Shown here: positions 7,771 through 16,989 of the stretch, piece by piece
Position numbering within the stretch: position 1 is the first letter of the stretch
Layout of the letters: each line of letters starts with the position of its first letter
Assembly: GCF_001305595.1 (NCBI RefSeq)
Contig: NZ_CP012403.1
Location: 642,501-706,500 of the forward strand
Direction of reading: 5' to 3'
Source of the DNA: Azospirillum thiophilum
GTDB lineage: Bacteria > Pseudomonadota > Alphaproteobacteria > Azospirillales > Azospirillaceae
Length of the DNA: 64,000 bases
Notes under the pieces: model-generated
What the model was told of the DNA's origin: nothing
Databases searched by the model: none
What the model saw: only the letters and a program-made list of their open reading frames with translations
Translations under genes and position numbers: made by a program

Positions 7771-8624
7771 GGCGCGACCGCGAATTCGGCGGTCATGGCC
7801 GCCGCGCCGTCCGGCCCGGCGGCCCAGCCGTCGATCCGGCCGTCCCCCCTGTCCGCCGCGTTCAGGGAGATGGGCGCGGTGTCGAACAGCGGACGGCGGG
7901 CGCGGAAGCGGAAACCGCAGACCTGTCGGCTACCGATGTTGCGCAACACCAGATCCATCAACAGGGTCGCGGTCAGCGGTCCATGCACCACCAGCCCGGG
8001 GTAGCCTTCGACGTCCCGGCAATAGGGACGGTCGTAATGGATGCGATGGCCGTTGAAAGTCAGCGCCGAATAGCGGAACAGCAAGACGGGATCGGGGGTG
8101 ATGCCACGGCTCCAGTCGGCGGCGGGCAGGGACTCGGTGGTGGCGGCAGCCGGCTGCTGTGCCGCTTCGCCCGGCTTCGCGGCTTCGCGATAGACGATGT
8201 CCTGCCGCTCGCGGATGGCGACGCCGGCATCGGTCGCGATCTCGTGCAGCACGCTGACGAACACCATGTCGCCCGACCGGCCGGCCTTGTGCTCCACCGC
8301 TTCGATGGTGGAGGTGCGGCGCATCTCCGCCCCAAGCGGAATCGGGGCCAGGAAACGCATGTCGCTGCCGGCCCACATCCGCCGGGGCAGCGGCACCGGC
8401 GGCAGGAAGCCGCCCGTGTGCGGATGCCCATCCGCGCCGATTTCGCGCTGCGGCGCGCGGGGCAGGAAATGCAGCCAATGGGCGAGCGGCGGCAGCTCTC
8501 CCGCCGGCCAGGGTGGGGTGTCGTGGTCCAGCGTCGCGGCCAGCCCGGCCAGCGGGGCGGCGGCGGCGATGTCGGTCCGCAGCTCGACCCCTCCGATCCA
8601 GTCCTTCAGATGGTCGAACGTCAC
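7767..8624 (-). CDS. FAS1-like dehydratase / mesaconyl-C4-CoA hydratase-like protein
   Basis: The 285-residue protein has two hot-dog domains. The N-terminal half has the GGFLPPVPLPRRMWAGSD segment typical of the mesaconyl-C4-CoA hydratase (Meh/HTD2) group; the C-terminal half has the hydratase motif NGHRIHYDRPY followed by VVHGPL. Meh hydrates mesaconyl-C4-CoA to citramalyl-CoA in the 3-hydroxypropionate bicycle. It starts with GTG at 8624, overlapping the preceding stop by four bases, and its own stop overlaps the next ATG. Direct coupling to a CitE-type lyase supports the hydratase-then-cleavage reading. A MaoC-like hydratase on another branched acyl-CoA cannot be excluded. Confidence 0.75.
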   Translation of the reverse strand: MTFDHLKDWIGGVELRTDIAAAAPLAGLAATLDHDTPPWPAGELPPLAHWLHFLPRAPQREIGADGHPHTGGFLPPVPLPRRMWAGSDMRFLAPIPLGAEMRRTSTIEAVEHKAGRSGDMVFVSVLHEIATDAGVAIRERQDIVYREAAKPGEAAQQPAAATTESLPAADWSRGITPDPVLLFRYSALTFNGHRIHYDRPYCRDVEGYPGLVVHGPLTATLLMDLVLRNIGSRQVCGFRFRARRPLFDTAPISLNAADRGDGRIDGWAAGPDGAAAMTAEFAVAP

Positions 8625-10111
8625 GGCGCCACCCCGGAGGAATGCAGGATCTTGCCCGGATTCATGATGTTGTGCGGGTCGAAGGCGCGCTTCAGCGTCG
8701 CCATCATCTCCAGCTCGACCGCCGATTTGTAGCGCGGCATCTCGTCGATGCGCAGCCGGCCGATGCCGTGCTCGGCCGAGATCGAGCCGCCGAGTTCGAC
8801 GACGATGTCATGGACGATGGCGTTGACCGTCGCCAACTTCGCCCGCCATTCGGCCGGGTCGCCGTCCTCCGCCTGGATCGGGTTGTAGTGGATGTTGCCA
8901 TCGCCGAGATGGCCGAAGGAGAAGGGGCGGATGCCCGGGCAGGCCCGCTCCAGAGCCGCGTCGGTGCGGTCGAGGAAGCGCGCCACCCGCGAGATCGGCA
9001 CCGAGACGTCATGCTTGAAGGACACGCCTTCGCGCTTCTGCCCTTCCGGGATGCCTTCGCGGATACGCCACAGCGAATCGCCCTGGGCCTTCGACGCGGC
9101 GACCACCCCGTCGAGCACCTCGCCGGCCTCCATCCCCGCTTCCAGGATGGCTTCCAGCATCTCGGCCAGCCGGTTGCCCGAATCCTGGTCGGCCAGCTCC
9201 ACCAGCACGTACCAGGGATAGCGGTCGCGCAGGGGATCGGGCACGTCCGGCACATGGCGGCGGGCCACGTCGATGCAGGCGCGCTGGATCAGCTCGAAGG
9301 TGACGATGCGGTCGCCGGCCACGCCCTTGGCACGTGTCAGCAGATCGACGGCGTCGCTGGGGGCCGACACCGCGACGAGCGCCGTCGCCGTGGCGCGCGG
9401 CAGCGGCGACAGCTTCAGCACCGCTGCGGTGACGATGCCCAGCGTGCCTTCCGAGCCGATGAAGATCTGCTTCAGGTCATAGCCGGCATTGTCCTTGCGC
9501 AGGCCGCGCAGCCCGTCCCAGATCCGTCCGTCGGGCAGCACCACCTCCAGCCCGGCCACGAGGTTGCGCATGTTGCCGTACCGCACCACCTGCACGCCGC
9601 CGGCATTGGTGGCGATGTTGCCGCCGATCTGGCAGGAGCCTTCGGCGGCGAGGCTCATCGGGAACAGCCGGCCGACGTCGCGCGCCGCGTTCTGGATGTT
9701 GGCGAGAATGCAGCCGGCCTCGACCGTCATCGTGTCGTTGTCGATGTCGATCTCGCGGATGCGGTTCAGCCGGTTGGTGGAGATGACGATCTCCGACCCG
9801 TCGGCATGCGGCTGGCTGGCGCCGGTCAGGCCGGTGTTGCCGCCCTGGGGCACGATCGGCGTGCCGGTTTCGGCACAGATGCGCACGACGGCGGCGAGAT
9901 CCTCGGTGCTGTCGGGCAGCACCACGGCCGGCGACCGGCCGACCCAGCCGTCCCGCCAGGATTCCATGAACGGCTTCATGGTGTCGGGGTCGGTGATCAG
10001 GCCGCGGTCGCCGACGATGGCGCGGATGGGGGCGAGCACGGCCGTCGCGAAGTCCGGCCGCAAGGCGGTTTGTCCGCTGCTCTGCCCGCTGGTTTGGATG
10101 TCGTTCGGCAA
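8621..10111 (-). CDS. FAD-binding oxidoreductase, D-2-hydroxyglutarate / D-lactate dehydrogenase family
   Basis: The 496-residue protein has a PCMH-type FAD domain (PQGGNTGLTGAS, then EGSCQIGGNIATNAGG) and a C-terminal FAD-oxidase domain ending FDPHNIMNPGKIL. The segment RYGNMRNLVAGLEVVLPDG with LRKDNAGYDLKQIFIG is characteristic of the D-2-hydroxyglutarate dehydrogenase group. It would oxidise a D-2-hydroxy acid to the 2-oxo acid and reduce ETF. A TTG start at 10111 is chosen because a good Shine-Dalgarno sequence (AGGGAGAG) precedes it and the frame upstream is antisense to nothing conserved. EtfBA in the same operon fit as electron acceptor. Confidence 0.88.
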   Translation of the reverse strand: MPNDIQTSGQSSGQTALRPDFATAVLAPIRAIVGDRGLITDPDTMKPFMESWRDGWVGRSPAVVLPDSTEDLAAVVRICAETGTPIVPQGGNTGLTGASQPHADGSEIVISTNRLNRIREIDIDNDTMTVEAGCILANIQNAARDVGRLFPMSLAAEGSCQIGGNIATNAGGVQVVRYGNMRNLVAGLEVVLPDGRIWDGLRGLRKDNAGYDLKQIFIGSEGTLGIVTAAVLKLSPLPRATATALVAVSAPSDAVDLLTRAKGVAGDRIVTFELIQRACIDVARRHVPDVPDPLRDRYPWYVLVELADQDSGNRLAEMLEAILEAGMEAGEVLDGVVAASKAQGDSLWRIREGIPEGQKREGVSFKHDVSVPISRVARFLDRTDAALERACPGIRPFSFGHLGDGNIHYNPIQAEDGDPAEWRAKLATVNAIVHDIVVELGGSISAEHGIGRLRIDEMPRYKSAVELEMMATLKRAFDPHNIMNPGKILHSSGVAP

Positions 10112-10140
10112 GGGAGCTCTCCCTGGGCTTCGGGCCTGCG

Positions 10141-11595
10141 TCACAGCGCGCGGTAGGCCGTCTTGATGATGGTGTAGAACTCGATGGCCGAGCGTCCCTG
10201 CTCGCGCGGGCCATAGCTCGACATCTTCCGGCCGCCGAACGGGACATGATAGTCGACGCCTGCCGTCGGCAGGTTCAGCATGGTCATGCCGGCCTGGATG
10301 TTGGCCTGGAAATGGCGGGCATGCTTCATCGAGTTGGTGATGATGCCCGACGACAGGCCATAGTCGGTGTCGTTGGCGACGGCCAGCGCCTCCTCGTAAT
10401 CCCTGACGCGGATGACGCTGGCGACCGGGCCGAACACCTCCTCCCGGTTGATGGTCATGGCGTTGCTGGTGTCGGTGAACAGGGCCGGGGCCAGGAACCA
10501 GCCGCGGGTCGGCCGCTCCAGCCGGGTGCCGCCCGACGCCAGCCGGGCGCCCTCGCCGAGCCCGGTGTCGATGTATTGCATGTTCTTGGTCAGCTGGAAC
10601 TCGTCGATCACCGGGCCGATCTGCGTTTCCGGCAACAGGGCATGGCCGATGCGCAGCGCCGCCATCCGCTCCGCCATCGCGGCGACGAAGGCGTCGTGGA
10701 TGCTGTCCTCGACGATGAAGCGGCCGGTGGCGGTGCAGCGTTGGCCGGCGTGGAAATAGGCGCTGTTGACGCCGATGTCGGCGGCGCGTTCCGGATCGGC
10801 ATCGCCCAGCACCACCAGCGGATTCTGGCCGCCCAACTCCAGCTGGACGCGGATCATGCGCTCGGCGCAGCGCACGGCGATGCGCCGTCCGGTGTTGACC
10901 GACCCGGTGAAGGACACCGCGTCCACCGCGTCGACCACCGCCGCGCCGACCTCCGGACCAGCGCCGATCACCAGATTGAACAGGCCGGTCGGCATGCCGT
11001 GCGCCTCCAGCGCCGCCGCGATGATGCGGGTGACGGCGATGGAGATGCCGGGGGTCTTTTCCGACGGCTTCCAGATCACCGCGTTGCCGAAGGCCAGCGC
11101 CGGGGCGATCTTCCACATCGGCGTGGCGACCGGGAAGTTCCAGGGCGTCACCAGACCGATGACGCCGACCGGCTCGCGCGTCACGTCGACCTCGACCCCC
11201 GGGCGCACCGAGCCCAGCGTCTCGCCCGGTGCCCGCAGCGCTTCGGCCGAGAAGAAGCGCGCGAGATGGGCTGCGCGGGTGATCTCGCCCAGCGCGTCGG
11301 GGATGGTCTTGCCGCCTTCGGCGGCGGCGATCCGCGCCAGCTCGTCCTTGCCGTCGAACAGCGCGCGGGAGATGGCGTCGAGCACCAGGGAACGCTGTTC
11401 GACCGTGGCGGCGCGCCAGCGCGGTTGGGCGGTACGGGCGGCGGCCACCGCCTCCGCCACGTCGTCGGCGCCGGCCAGGGAGTAGGAGCCGGCCAGCTCG
11501 TCCAGGTCCGACGGATTGAAGATGTCGAGCCGGTCGCGGCCCGGCCGCCAGCTGCCTGCGATGAAATTGGTGAGCGGACGGGTATCGGGGGGCAT
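10141..11595 (-). CDS. NAD(P)-dependent aldehyde dehydrogenase, 2-oxoglutarate-semialdehyde / succinate-semialdehyde type
   Basis: The 484-residue protein is a complete aldehyde dehydrogenase. The PWNFPVATPMWKIAPAL segment and FTGSVNTGRR cofactor loop are present, the general base glutamate lies in LELGGQNPLVVL and the catalytic cysteine in HAGQRCTATGR. These details resemble 2-oxoglutarate semialdehyde dehydrogenases most, with succinate semialdehyde dehydrogenases as second choice. It sits between the PanE-like reductase and the FAD-linked 2-hydroxyacid dehydrogenase and may turn a dicarboxylic semialdehyde into a dicarboxylate feeding the pathway. The substrate is inferred. Confidence 0.88.
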   Translation of the reverse strand: MPPDTRPLTNFIAGSWRPGRDRLDIFNPSDLDELAGSYSLAGADDVAEAVAAARTAQPRWRAATVEQRSLVLDAISRALFDGKDELARIAAAEGGKTIPDALGEITRAAHLARFFSAEALRAPGETLGSVRPGVEVDVTREPVGVIGLVTPWNFPVATPMWKIAPALAFGNAVIWKPSEKTPGISIAVTRIIAAALEAHGMPTGLFNLVIGAGPEVGAAVVDAVDAVSFTGSVNTGRRIAVRCAERMIRVQLELGGQNPLVVLGDADPERAADIGVNSAYFHAGQRCTATGRFIVEDSIHDAFVAAMAERMAALRIGHALLPETQIGPVIDEFQLTKNMQYIDTGLGEGARLASGGTRLERPTRGWFLAPALFTDTSNAMTINREEVFGPVASVIRVRDYEEALAVANDTDYGLSSGIITNSMKHARHFQANIQAGMTMLNLPTAGVDYHVPFGGRKMSSYGPREQGRSAIEFYTIIKTAYRAL

Positions 11596-11647
11596 GTCGG
11601 GTCTTCTCCGGAAATCGGTTCGTTCGGGGCGGCGATAGCGGCCGGGA

Positions 11648-12631
11648 TCAGCCGGTGTGCGCCACCCGCTCCTTGAGGGCGGTCAGCGCCCACAGCGTCT
11701 CGATGGTCGGCACCGGCACGCTGCGGCGGCGGGCCAACTCCAGGACGGCGGTCACGATGGGATCGATCTCCATGCTGCGTCCCGCTTCGAAATCCTGCAG
11801 CATCGACGGCTTGTGGCCGGGGACGCCGCTGCCGCGCGCCAGCCGCTCGTCGATGTCGTCGGGCAGCTCAACGCCCCAGGCGCGGGCGACGGCGAGGCAT
11901 TCGCGCATCAGCCGGCCCTGGACGGCGGCCATGCCGGGGGCCTGCTCCATGGCGCCCATGGTGGCGCCGGTCAGCACGCTGGTCGGGCCGACCGCCATGT
12001 TCAGCATCAGCTTGCTCCACAGCGGCACGCGGATGTCGGCGGGCAGCCGGGCGGTGGCGCCTGCCGCGGCGAAGCTGTCGGCCAGCGCCGCCAGCCGGTC
12101 GGCATGGTCGCCCGGCCGCGGCGCGCCGAAGGCCAGCACCGGCATGGCGGTGTGGGCGACGACGCCCGGTTCGACGATGCGGGCCGGCAGCACCTCGATC
12201 ACGCAGGCGGCGATCCGCTCCGGGCCGATGGCCGACCACATGGCGCCGCCGGGATCGACCACCTCCAGCGGCTCCGCCGCGACGCCGTTCCCGGCGCCGT
12301 GCAGATACCACCAGGGAATGCCGTTCTGCGCCGCCACCACCAGCGTGTCCGGCCCGCACAGCGCCGGGAAGGCCGGGGCCAAGGCCGGCAGCCCGTGCCC
12401 CTTGACGGTGACGATCACCACGTCCTGCGGACCCAGATCGGCGGCGTCGTCGCTGGCCCGCGGCCGGCAGGTCAGCGTGTCCTTCGGCGTCCGGACGGTC
12501 AGGCCGCGCTCGCGGATCGCCGCCAGATGGGCGCCGCGCGCCAGCAGCGACAGGTCGTGCCGGCCGGTTGCGGCGAGATATCCGGCGAGCGCCCCGCCCA
12601 CGGCGCCGGCCCCTACGACGGCGATGCGCAT
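11648..12631 (-). CDS. 2-dehydropantoate 2-reductase family (PanE/ApbA-like) oxidoreductase
   Basis: The 327-residue protein opens with the NADP-binding motif MRIAVVGAGAVGGALAG and has the family features VTVKGHGL, VVAAQNGIPWW, and the PLWSKLMLNMAVGPTSVLTG helix with the catalytic lysine. Members reduce ketopantoate to pantoate, but many paralogues in catabolic operons act on other 2-oxo or 2-hydroxy acids. Here it lies between TRAP transporter genes and an aldehyde dehydrogenase, so a catabolic role is more likely than pantothenate synthesis. A panD gene is present elsewhere in the window at 40333 but is not linked. Confidence 0.85.
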   Translation of the reverse strand: MRIAVVGAGAVGGALAGYLAATGRHDLSLLARGAHLAAIRERGLTVRTPKDTLTCRPRASDDAADLGPQDVVIVTVKGHGLPALAPAFPALCGPDTLVVAAQNGIPWWYLHGAGNGVAAEPLEVVDPGGAMWSAIGPERIAACVIEVLPARIVEPGVVAHTAMPVLAFGAPRPGDHADRLAALADSFAAAGATARLPADIRVPLWSKLMLNMAVGPTSVLTGATMGAMEQAPGMAAVQGRLMRECLAVARAWGVELPDDIDERLARGSGVPGHKPSMLQDFEAGRSMEIDPIVTAVLELARRRSVPVPTIETLWALTALKERVAHTG

Positions 12632-12650
12632 ATCGCTTTCCCTTCCTGTC

Positions 12651-14603
12651 TCACTTGAATTCCAGCGGCGGCAGCATGTCGTCCAGATTGTCGCCCAGGC
12701 CCTGGAACTGCTCCTCGATCTGCTTGTCGTCGAGTTTCACGGCAGTCGACTTGTAATGCATGACCATCTGCGGGAAGGCGATCACCAGCGCCACCATCAC
12801 CAGCTGGATGACGACGAAGGGCACCGCTCCCCAATAGATCTGGCTGGTCAGGACGGGCGCCGTCTCCTTCTTCGTCACGCGGTCGATGTAGGGCAGCTTC
12901 GGCGCCACCGAGCGCAGGAAGAACAGCGAGAAGCCGAAGGGCGGGTGCATGAAGCTGGTCTGCATGTTCACCGCCAGGATGATGCCGAACCACACCAGAT
13001 CGATGCCGAGCCGGTCCGCCGCCGGGGCCAGCAGCGGGATGACGATGAAGGCCAGCTCGAAGAAGTCGAGGAAGAAGGCGAGCAGGAACACCATGACGCT
13101 GACCGCGATCAGGAAACCCATTTGCCCGCCCGGCAGCGAGACCATCAGCTCCTCGACCCAGACATGGCCGTTGACGCCGTAGAAGGTCAGCGAGAACACC
13201 CGCGCGCCGATCAGGATGAACAGCACGAAGGCCGCCAGCTTCGCCGTCGAATAGGTGGCCTGACGCATCATGTCGAGGGTCAGCCGCTTCTTCGTCGCCG
13301 CCAGCGCCAGCGCGCCGACGGCACCCATGGCACCGCCCTCCGTCGGGGTGGCGAGGCCGATGAAGATGGTGCCGAGCACCAGGAAGATCAGCGCCAGCGG
13401 CGGCACCATGACGAAGGTCGCCTGCTCGGCCATGCGGGAGATCAGGCGCCGGCCGCTCGCCCGTTCCACCAGCGCGACGGCCAGGGCGTAGAGCGCACCC
13501 GCCGCAACGGAATCGCCCAGCAACGCCCAGCTGGTCCAGCCGTTCAGCGTCAGCCACGCCGCCCCCGCGGTCAGCGCCGCCGTCACCGCGGCCTGAAGGA
13601 CCAGACGCTGCGCGCCGAAGGTCCGGTTGAAGGTGGCGGCCAGGAAGGCCACCAGCACTGCGACCGACAGCAGCAGCACGACATAGTCGGCACCGGACTT
13701 CACCCCGGTTCGGCCCATCACCCAATAGGCGACGGCGCCCGAGAACAGGGCGAGCAGGCCGAGCTGCCAGACGCCGCGCGTCCCGTTCGGCTCGCGATAG
13801 GCGATGGCCTCCGGCGGCAGGCCGGGAGCGGCCTTGGGGAAGACCATCGAGACGACGAAGACGTAGAGCGCATACAGGCTCGACAGCAGCAGGCCCGGCA
13901 CGAAGGCGGCCTCGTACATGTCGCCGACGGAGCGGCCGAGCTGGTCGGCCATGACGATCAGGACCAGCGACGGCGGGATGATCTGGGCCAGCGTGCCCGA
14001 GGCGGCGATGATGCCCGACGCCAGCCGGCGGTCGTAGCCGTAGCGCAGCATGATCGGCAGCGAGATCAGCCCCATCGAGATGACCGAGGCGGCGACCACG
14101 CCGGTCGTCGCCGCCAGCAGCGCGCCGACGAAGATGACGGCGTAGGCGAGGCCGCCGCGGATCGATCCGAACAGCTGGCCGATGGTGTCGAGCAGATCCT
14201 CCGCCATGCCGGAGCGTTCCAGCACCAGCCCCATGAAGGTGAAGAAGGGCACCGCCAGCAGCACGTCGTTGTTCATCGTGCCGTAGACCCGCTCCGGCAG
14301 CGCCTGGAACAGGTCGGGGCGGAACAGGCCGAGTTCGATGCCGATCAGCCCGAACAGCAGGCCGTTGGCGGCCAGCGCGAAGGCGACCGGATAGCCCAGC
14401 AGCAGCATGACCACCAGCACGGCGAACATGATCGGCGCCATGTTGTGGCCGAACCAGCCGCGCCAGCCGTCCTGTTCGGCGAGCGCGCCGGCACCCGGCA
14501 CCGGCAGCACATAGAGCGCCACGGCGACCGCTGCCAGCAGCAGCAGGGAGATGACGGACAGCCGGACGGCGCGCGGCGAAAGGGAGGGGGATGTCATGCT
14601 CAT
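12651..14603 (-). CDS. dctM: TRAP transporter large permease (DctM-type), long form
   Basis: The 650-residue inner-membrane protein is the large permease of a tripartite sodium-driven importer. The DctM core is recognisable on both sides (LLGYPVAFALAANGLLFGLI and LPIMLRYGYDRRLASGIIAASG in the first half; LATPTEGGAMGAVGALALA and NMQTSFMHPPFGFSLFF in the second). It is about 200 residues longer than the common DctM because of an extra hydrophobic block around residues 260-400, plus an N-terminal helix and a charged C-terminal tail. It follows dctQ by seven bases and works with DctQ and DctP. Confidence 0.93.
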   Translation of the reverse strand: MSMTSPSLSPRAVRLSVISLLLLAAVAVALYVLPVPGAGALAEQDGWRGWFGHNMAPIMFAVLVVMLLLGYPVAFALAANGLLFGLIGIELGLFRPDLFQALPERVYGTMNNDVLLAVPFFTFMGLVLERSGMAEDLLDTIGQLFGSIRGGLAYAVIFVGALLAATTGVVAASVISMGLISLPIMLRYGYDRRLASGIIAASGTLAQIIPPSLVLIVMADQLGRSVGDMYEAAFVPGLLLSSLYALYVFVVSMVFPKAAPGLPPEAIAYREPNGTRGVWQLGLLALFSGAVAYWVMGRTGVKSGADYVVLLLSVAVLVAFLAATFNRTFGAQRLVLQAAVTAALTAGAAWLTLNGWTSWALLGDSVAAGALYALAVALVERASGRRLISRMAEQATFVMVPPLALIFLVLGTIFIGLATPTEGGAMGAVGALALAATKKRLTLDMMRQATYSTAKLAAFVLFILIGARVFSLTFYGVNGHVWVEELMVSLPGGQMGFLIAVSVMVFLLAFFLDFFELAFIVIPLLAPAADRLGIDLVWFGIILAVNMQTSFMHPPFGFSLFFLRSVAPKLPYIDRVTKKETAPVLTSQIYWGAVPFVVIQLVMVALVIAFPQMVMHYKSTAVKLDDKQIEEQFQGLGDNLDDMLPPLEFK

Positions 14604-14610
14604 CGCGCGC

Positions 14611-15273
14611 CTACCGGCTGGGAATGGTGTCGGGATGGGTGGACCGCTCGCGCTCGGCGGCGAGCAGCCTTTCGGCCTCCGCCTCGGCAGCCGCCTGATG
14701 GCCTCCGGCCCGCTGGGCCGATTCCTCCAGATGGCCGGTCATGACCGCGGCCCGCTTGGCCAGTTCGGACAGGCCCTGGATGAACAGGATGGTGAAACCC
14801 AGCGGAATCAGCAGCTTCGCCGGCCATTGCGGCAGGCCTCCCGCATTCATCGACTGTTCCTCGATCGCGAAGGAGGCGAGGGCGAACGGCCAGGAGGTGA
14901 TCATCATCACCAGGCTGAAGGGCAGCAGGAAGGCCAGATGGCCGAACAGGTCCACGCCGTCGCGCGCGCGCTTGGTCAGCATCGCGTTGACGATGTCGAT
15001 GCGGATGTGCTCGTCCTCCTTCAGCGTCCAGGGCGAGCAGAGCAGGAACACGGCGGCGAACAGCACCCATTGCAGTTCCAGCCACGAGTTCGAGCTGACG
15101 TCGAACAGCTTGCGGATGACGGCGTTGGCGGCCGACACCAGGATCGCCAGCAGGATCAGCCAGGATATCGCCTTGCCCAGCCGCGCGGTGACCGCGTCGA
15201 CCAGCCGGCAAGCCCCGATCAGGGCCGTCATCAGGGGGGCCGTCATCTGGGGGGAGGGGGTGGGGCTCGTCAT
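14611..15273 (-). CDS. dctQ: TRAP transporter small permease (DctQ-type)
   Basis: The 220-residue membrane protein has four hydrophobic segments and the DctQ feature NSWLELQWVLFAAVFLL followed by TLKEDEHIRIDI. The C-terminal 45 residues are a charged, Ala/Glu-rich tail likely to be cytoplasmic. The ATG at 15273 was chosen because a GGAGAA ribosome site precedes it; an upstream ATG at 15324 is possible. It lies 111 bases after dctP and seven before dctM. Confidence 0.92.
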   Translation of the reverse strand: MTSPTPSPQMTAPLMTALIGACRLVDAVTARLGKAISWLILLAILVSAANAVIRKLFDVSSNSWLELQWVLFAAVFLLCSPWTLKEDEHIRIDIVNAMLTKRARDGVDLFGHLAFLLPFSLVMMITSWPFALASFAIEEQSMNAGGLPQWPAKLLIPLGFTILFIQGLSELAKRAAVMTGHLEESAQRAGGHQAAAEAEAERLLAAERERSTHPDTIPSR

Positions 15274-15384
15274 GGGGGCAGCTTCTCCCGGAATGGCCGG
15301 TCGCGAACGCCGCGACGACGCCATGGCCGGGGCCGGCTGTGCCGAACCCGGTCATGGCTGGGAAATCGCAGGATTGGCGGCGGG

Positions 15385-16470
15385 TCAGCGCCGGGTCAGG
15401 CGCAGGACCGCGCTGTCATAGGCGTATTCCGATGCCTGCACCCACAGGTTCGAATCGTTCTGGAAGCGGCGGTAGCTCTCGTAGAACTTCTTGAAGGCCG
15501 GATTCTTCTCCGACAGCTCGTCATAGAGCTCCATCGCCGCCTTGTGGCTGGCCTGCAGCACGTCCTGCGGGAAGGCGCGCAGTTTGGCGCCGTTGGCGAC
15601 CACACGCTTCAGGGCTGCCGGGTTCAGCACGTCGTAGCGCGCCACGCTGTCGATGTTGGCCAGTGCCGCGGATGCGGTCAGGGCCGCCTGGTAATGCTTG
15701 GGCAGGCTGTTCCAGCGGTTGGTGTTGATGAAGAAATGCTGGAGCGAGGTGCCGTCCCACCAGCCCGGATAATAATAGTTCGGCGCGATCTTGTAGAGGC
15801 CGAGTTTCTCGTCGTCATAGGGGCCGTTGAACTCGGCGGCATCGATGGTGCCGCGTTCCAGCGCCGGGTAGATGTCACCGCCGCCGACCTGCTGCGCCAC
15901 CACGCCGAGCTTGGCCAGGATCTGGCCGCCCAGGCCGGAGATGCGGAACTTCAGCCCCTTGAGGTCGTCGACGCTCTTGATCTCGTTGCGGAACCAGCCG
16001 CCCATCTGGGAGCCGGTGTTGCCGCCGGCGAGCGCCTTCAGATTGTAGCCGGCATAGAACTCCTCCAGGAGCTTGCCGCCTTCGCCGTGATAGAACCAGG
16101 CGTTCTGCTGGCGGGTGTTCAGGCCGAAGGGCAGGCAGCAGCCGAAGGCGAAGGTCGGATCCTTGCCCACATAATAATAGGACGCGGTGTGGCACATCTC
16201 CACCGTGTCGTTGCTGGCAGCGTCCAGCGCCTGAAGCGCCGGGACCACCTCGCCAGCGGCGAAGACCTGGATCTGGAACTTGCCGTCGGTGGCCTCGGCG
16301 AGATTCTTCGCCATCACCTCGGCGCTGCCGTAGAGCACGTCGATGTTTTTCGGGAAGCTGGACACGCAACGCCAGCGGATCGTCGGCTCCGACTGCGCGA
16401 TGGCCGGTGCGGCGAGCGTGGAGGCACCGGCGGCGACGGCGGCACCCTTGAAGAATTGACGACGCTTCAT
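15385..16470 (-). CDS. dctP: TRAP transporter substrate-binding protein (DctP, 2-oxo acid/lactate-type)
   Basis: The 361-residue protein begins MKRRQFFKGAAVAAGAS, a twin-arginine signal peptide with likely cleavage after PAIAQ, so it is folded before export to the periplasm. The mature part closely follows the TakP-like group that binds 2-oxo acids with a cation: SSFPKNIDVLYGSAEVMAK, GGNTGSQMGGWFR, GGDIYPALERGTIDAAEFN and YYYPGWWDG. A GGGAGGAA ribosome site precedes the ATG at 16470. It is the first gene of the ten-gene minus-strand operon, so a 2-oxo or 2-hydroxy organic acid is the probable imported substrate. Confidence 0.93.
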   Translation of the reverse strand: MKRRQFFKGAAVAAGASTLAAPAIAQSEPTIRWRCVSSFPKNIDVLYGSAEVMAKNLAEATDGKFQIQVFAAGEVVPALQALDAASNDTVEMCHTASYYYVGKDPTFAFGCCLPFGLNTRQQNAWFYHGEGGKLLEEFYAGYNLKALAGGNTGSQMGGWFRNEIKSVDDLKGLKFRISGLGGQILAKLGVVAQQVGGGDIYPALERGTIDAAEFNGPYDDEKLGLYKIAPNYYYPGWWDGTSLQHFFINTNRWNSLPKHYQAALTASAALANIDSVARYDVLNPAALKRVVANGAKLRAFPQDVLQASHKAAMELYDELSEKNPAFKKFYESYRRFQNDSNLWVQASEYAYDSAVLRLTRR

Positions 16471-16989
16471 GCTGTTGTTCCTCCCGAAATTCTTGTTGTG
16501 TGACGGCATGATGCCGGCCTGGCGCGTTCTGTCTCTGTTGTCGGAAAGAGATCGCTCTTCCCGGTGACGCTGGGAAACCACCCGGTTTTCCGATCTCCGA
16601 CGATGCCCGCGCTTTCTCCTTTGCGCATATTCCGCGGAGTGGATGGCGTGTGTTCCAGGGATCGGCAAGGATTGTCCGGGAACGGCCGGGGACGAAGTGT
16701 GACCCTGACAGTGGAGCAACCCACCGCACAGAGGAATGTGTTTCGTGGGCATACCAGCCATAAGCTGGGCAAGCCGTCAGTCATACGGATTATCAGGCCA
16801 AACCCGGCGGCAGGCTTCGGAACCGGGGCCGGAACGGACGGTTTGCTATGCCCGCAATGAATATCTGGTACAGGCACGCCATGCGCTCCGCACGGCGCGG
16901 CCGGCCGATAGTCTGTGGAGGATTTTTCCCAACCGCCCCTCCAACCGCCATCAACCGACGGATGTCCAATCGCATGAACGGTGTGCGCC
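16471..16989. promoter_or_regulatory. divergent intergenic region between dctP and the E1 gene
   Basis: These 519 bases hold no gene that can be supported; short frames inside them have no family features. The region must contain the promoters for both arms of the catabolic island (dctP operon leftward, E1-mcd rightward). No repeat, riboswitch or operator was identified by eye. Confidence 0.5.

Noticed and set aside
11655..14744. 1029-codon plus-strand frame opposite dctM and the PanE-like gene
   Set aside because: It spans two clear minus-strand genes and their spacer and is rich in His/Gln/Arg/Asp with no domain. It is an antisense artefact of high GC.
16564..16860. 98-codon plus-strand frame in the dctP-E1 spacer
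   Set aside because: There is no ribosome site, no recognisable domain, and it lies in a spacer that must hold two promoters. It is not supported as a gene.
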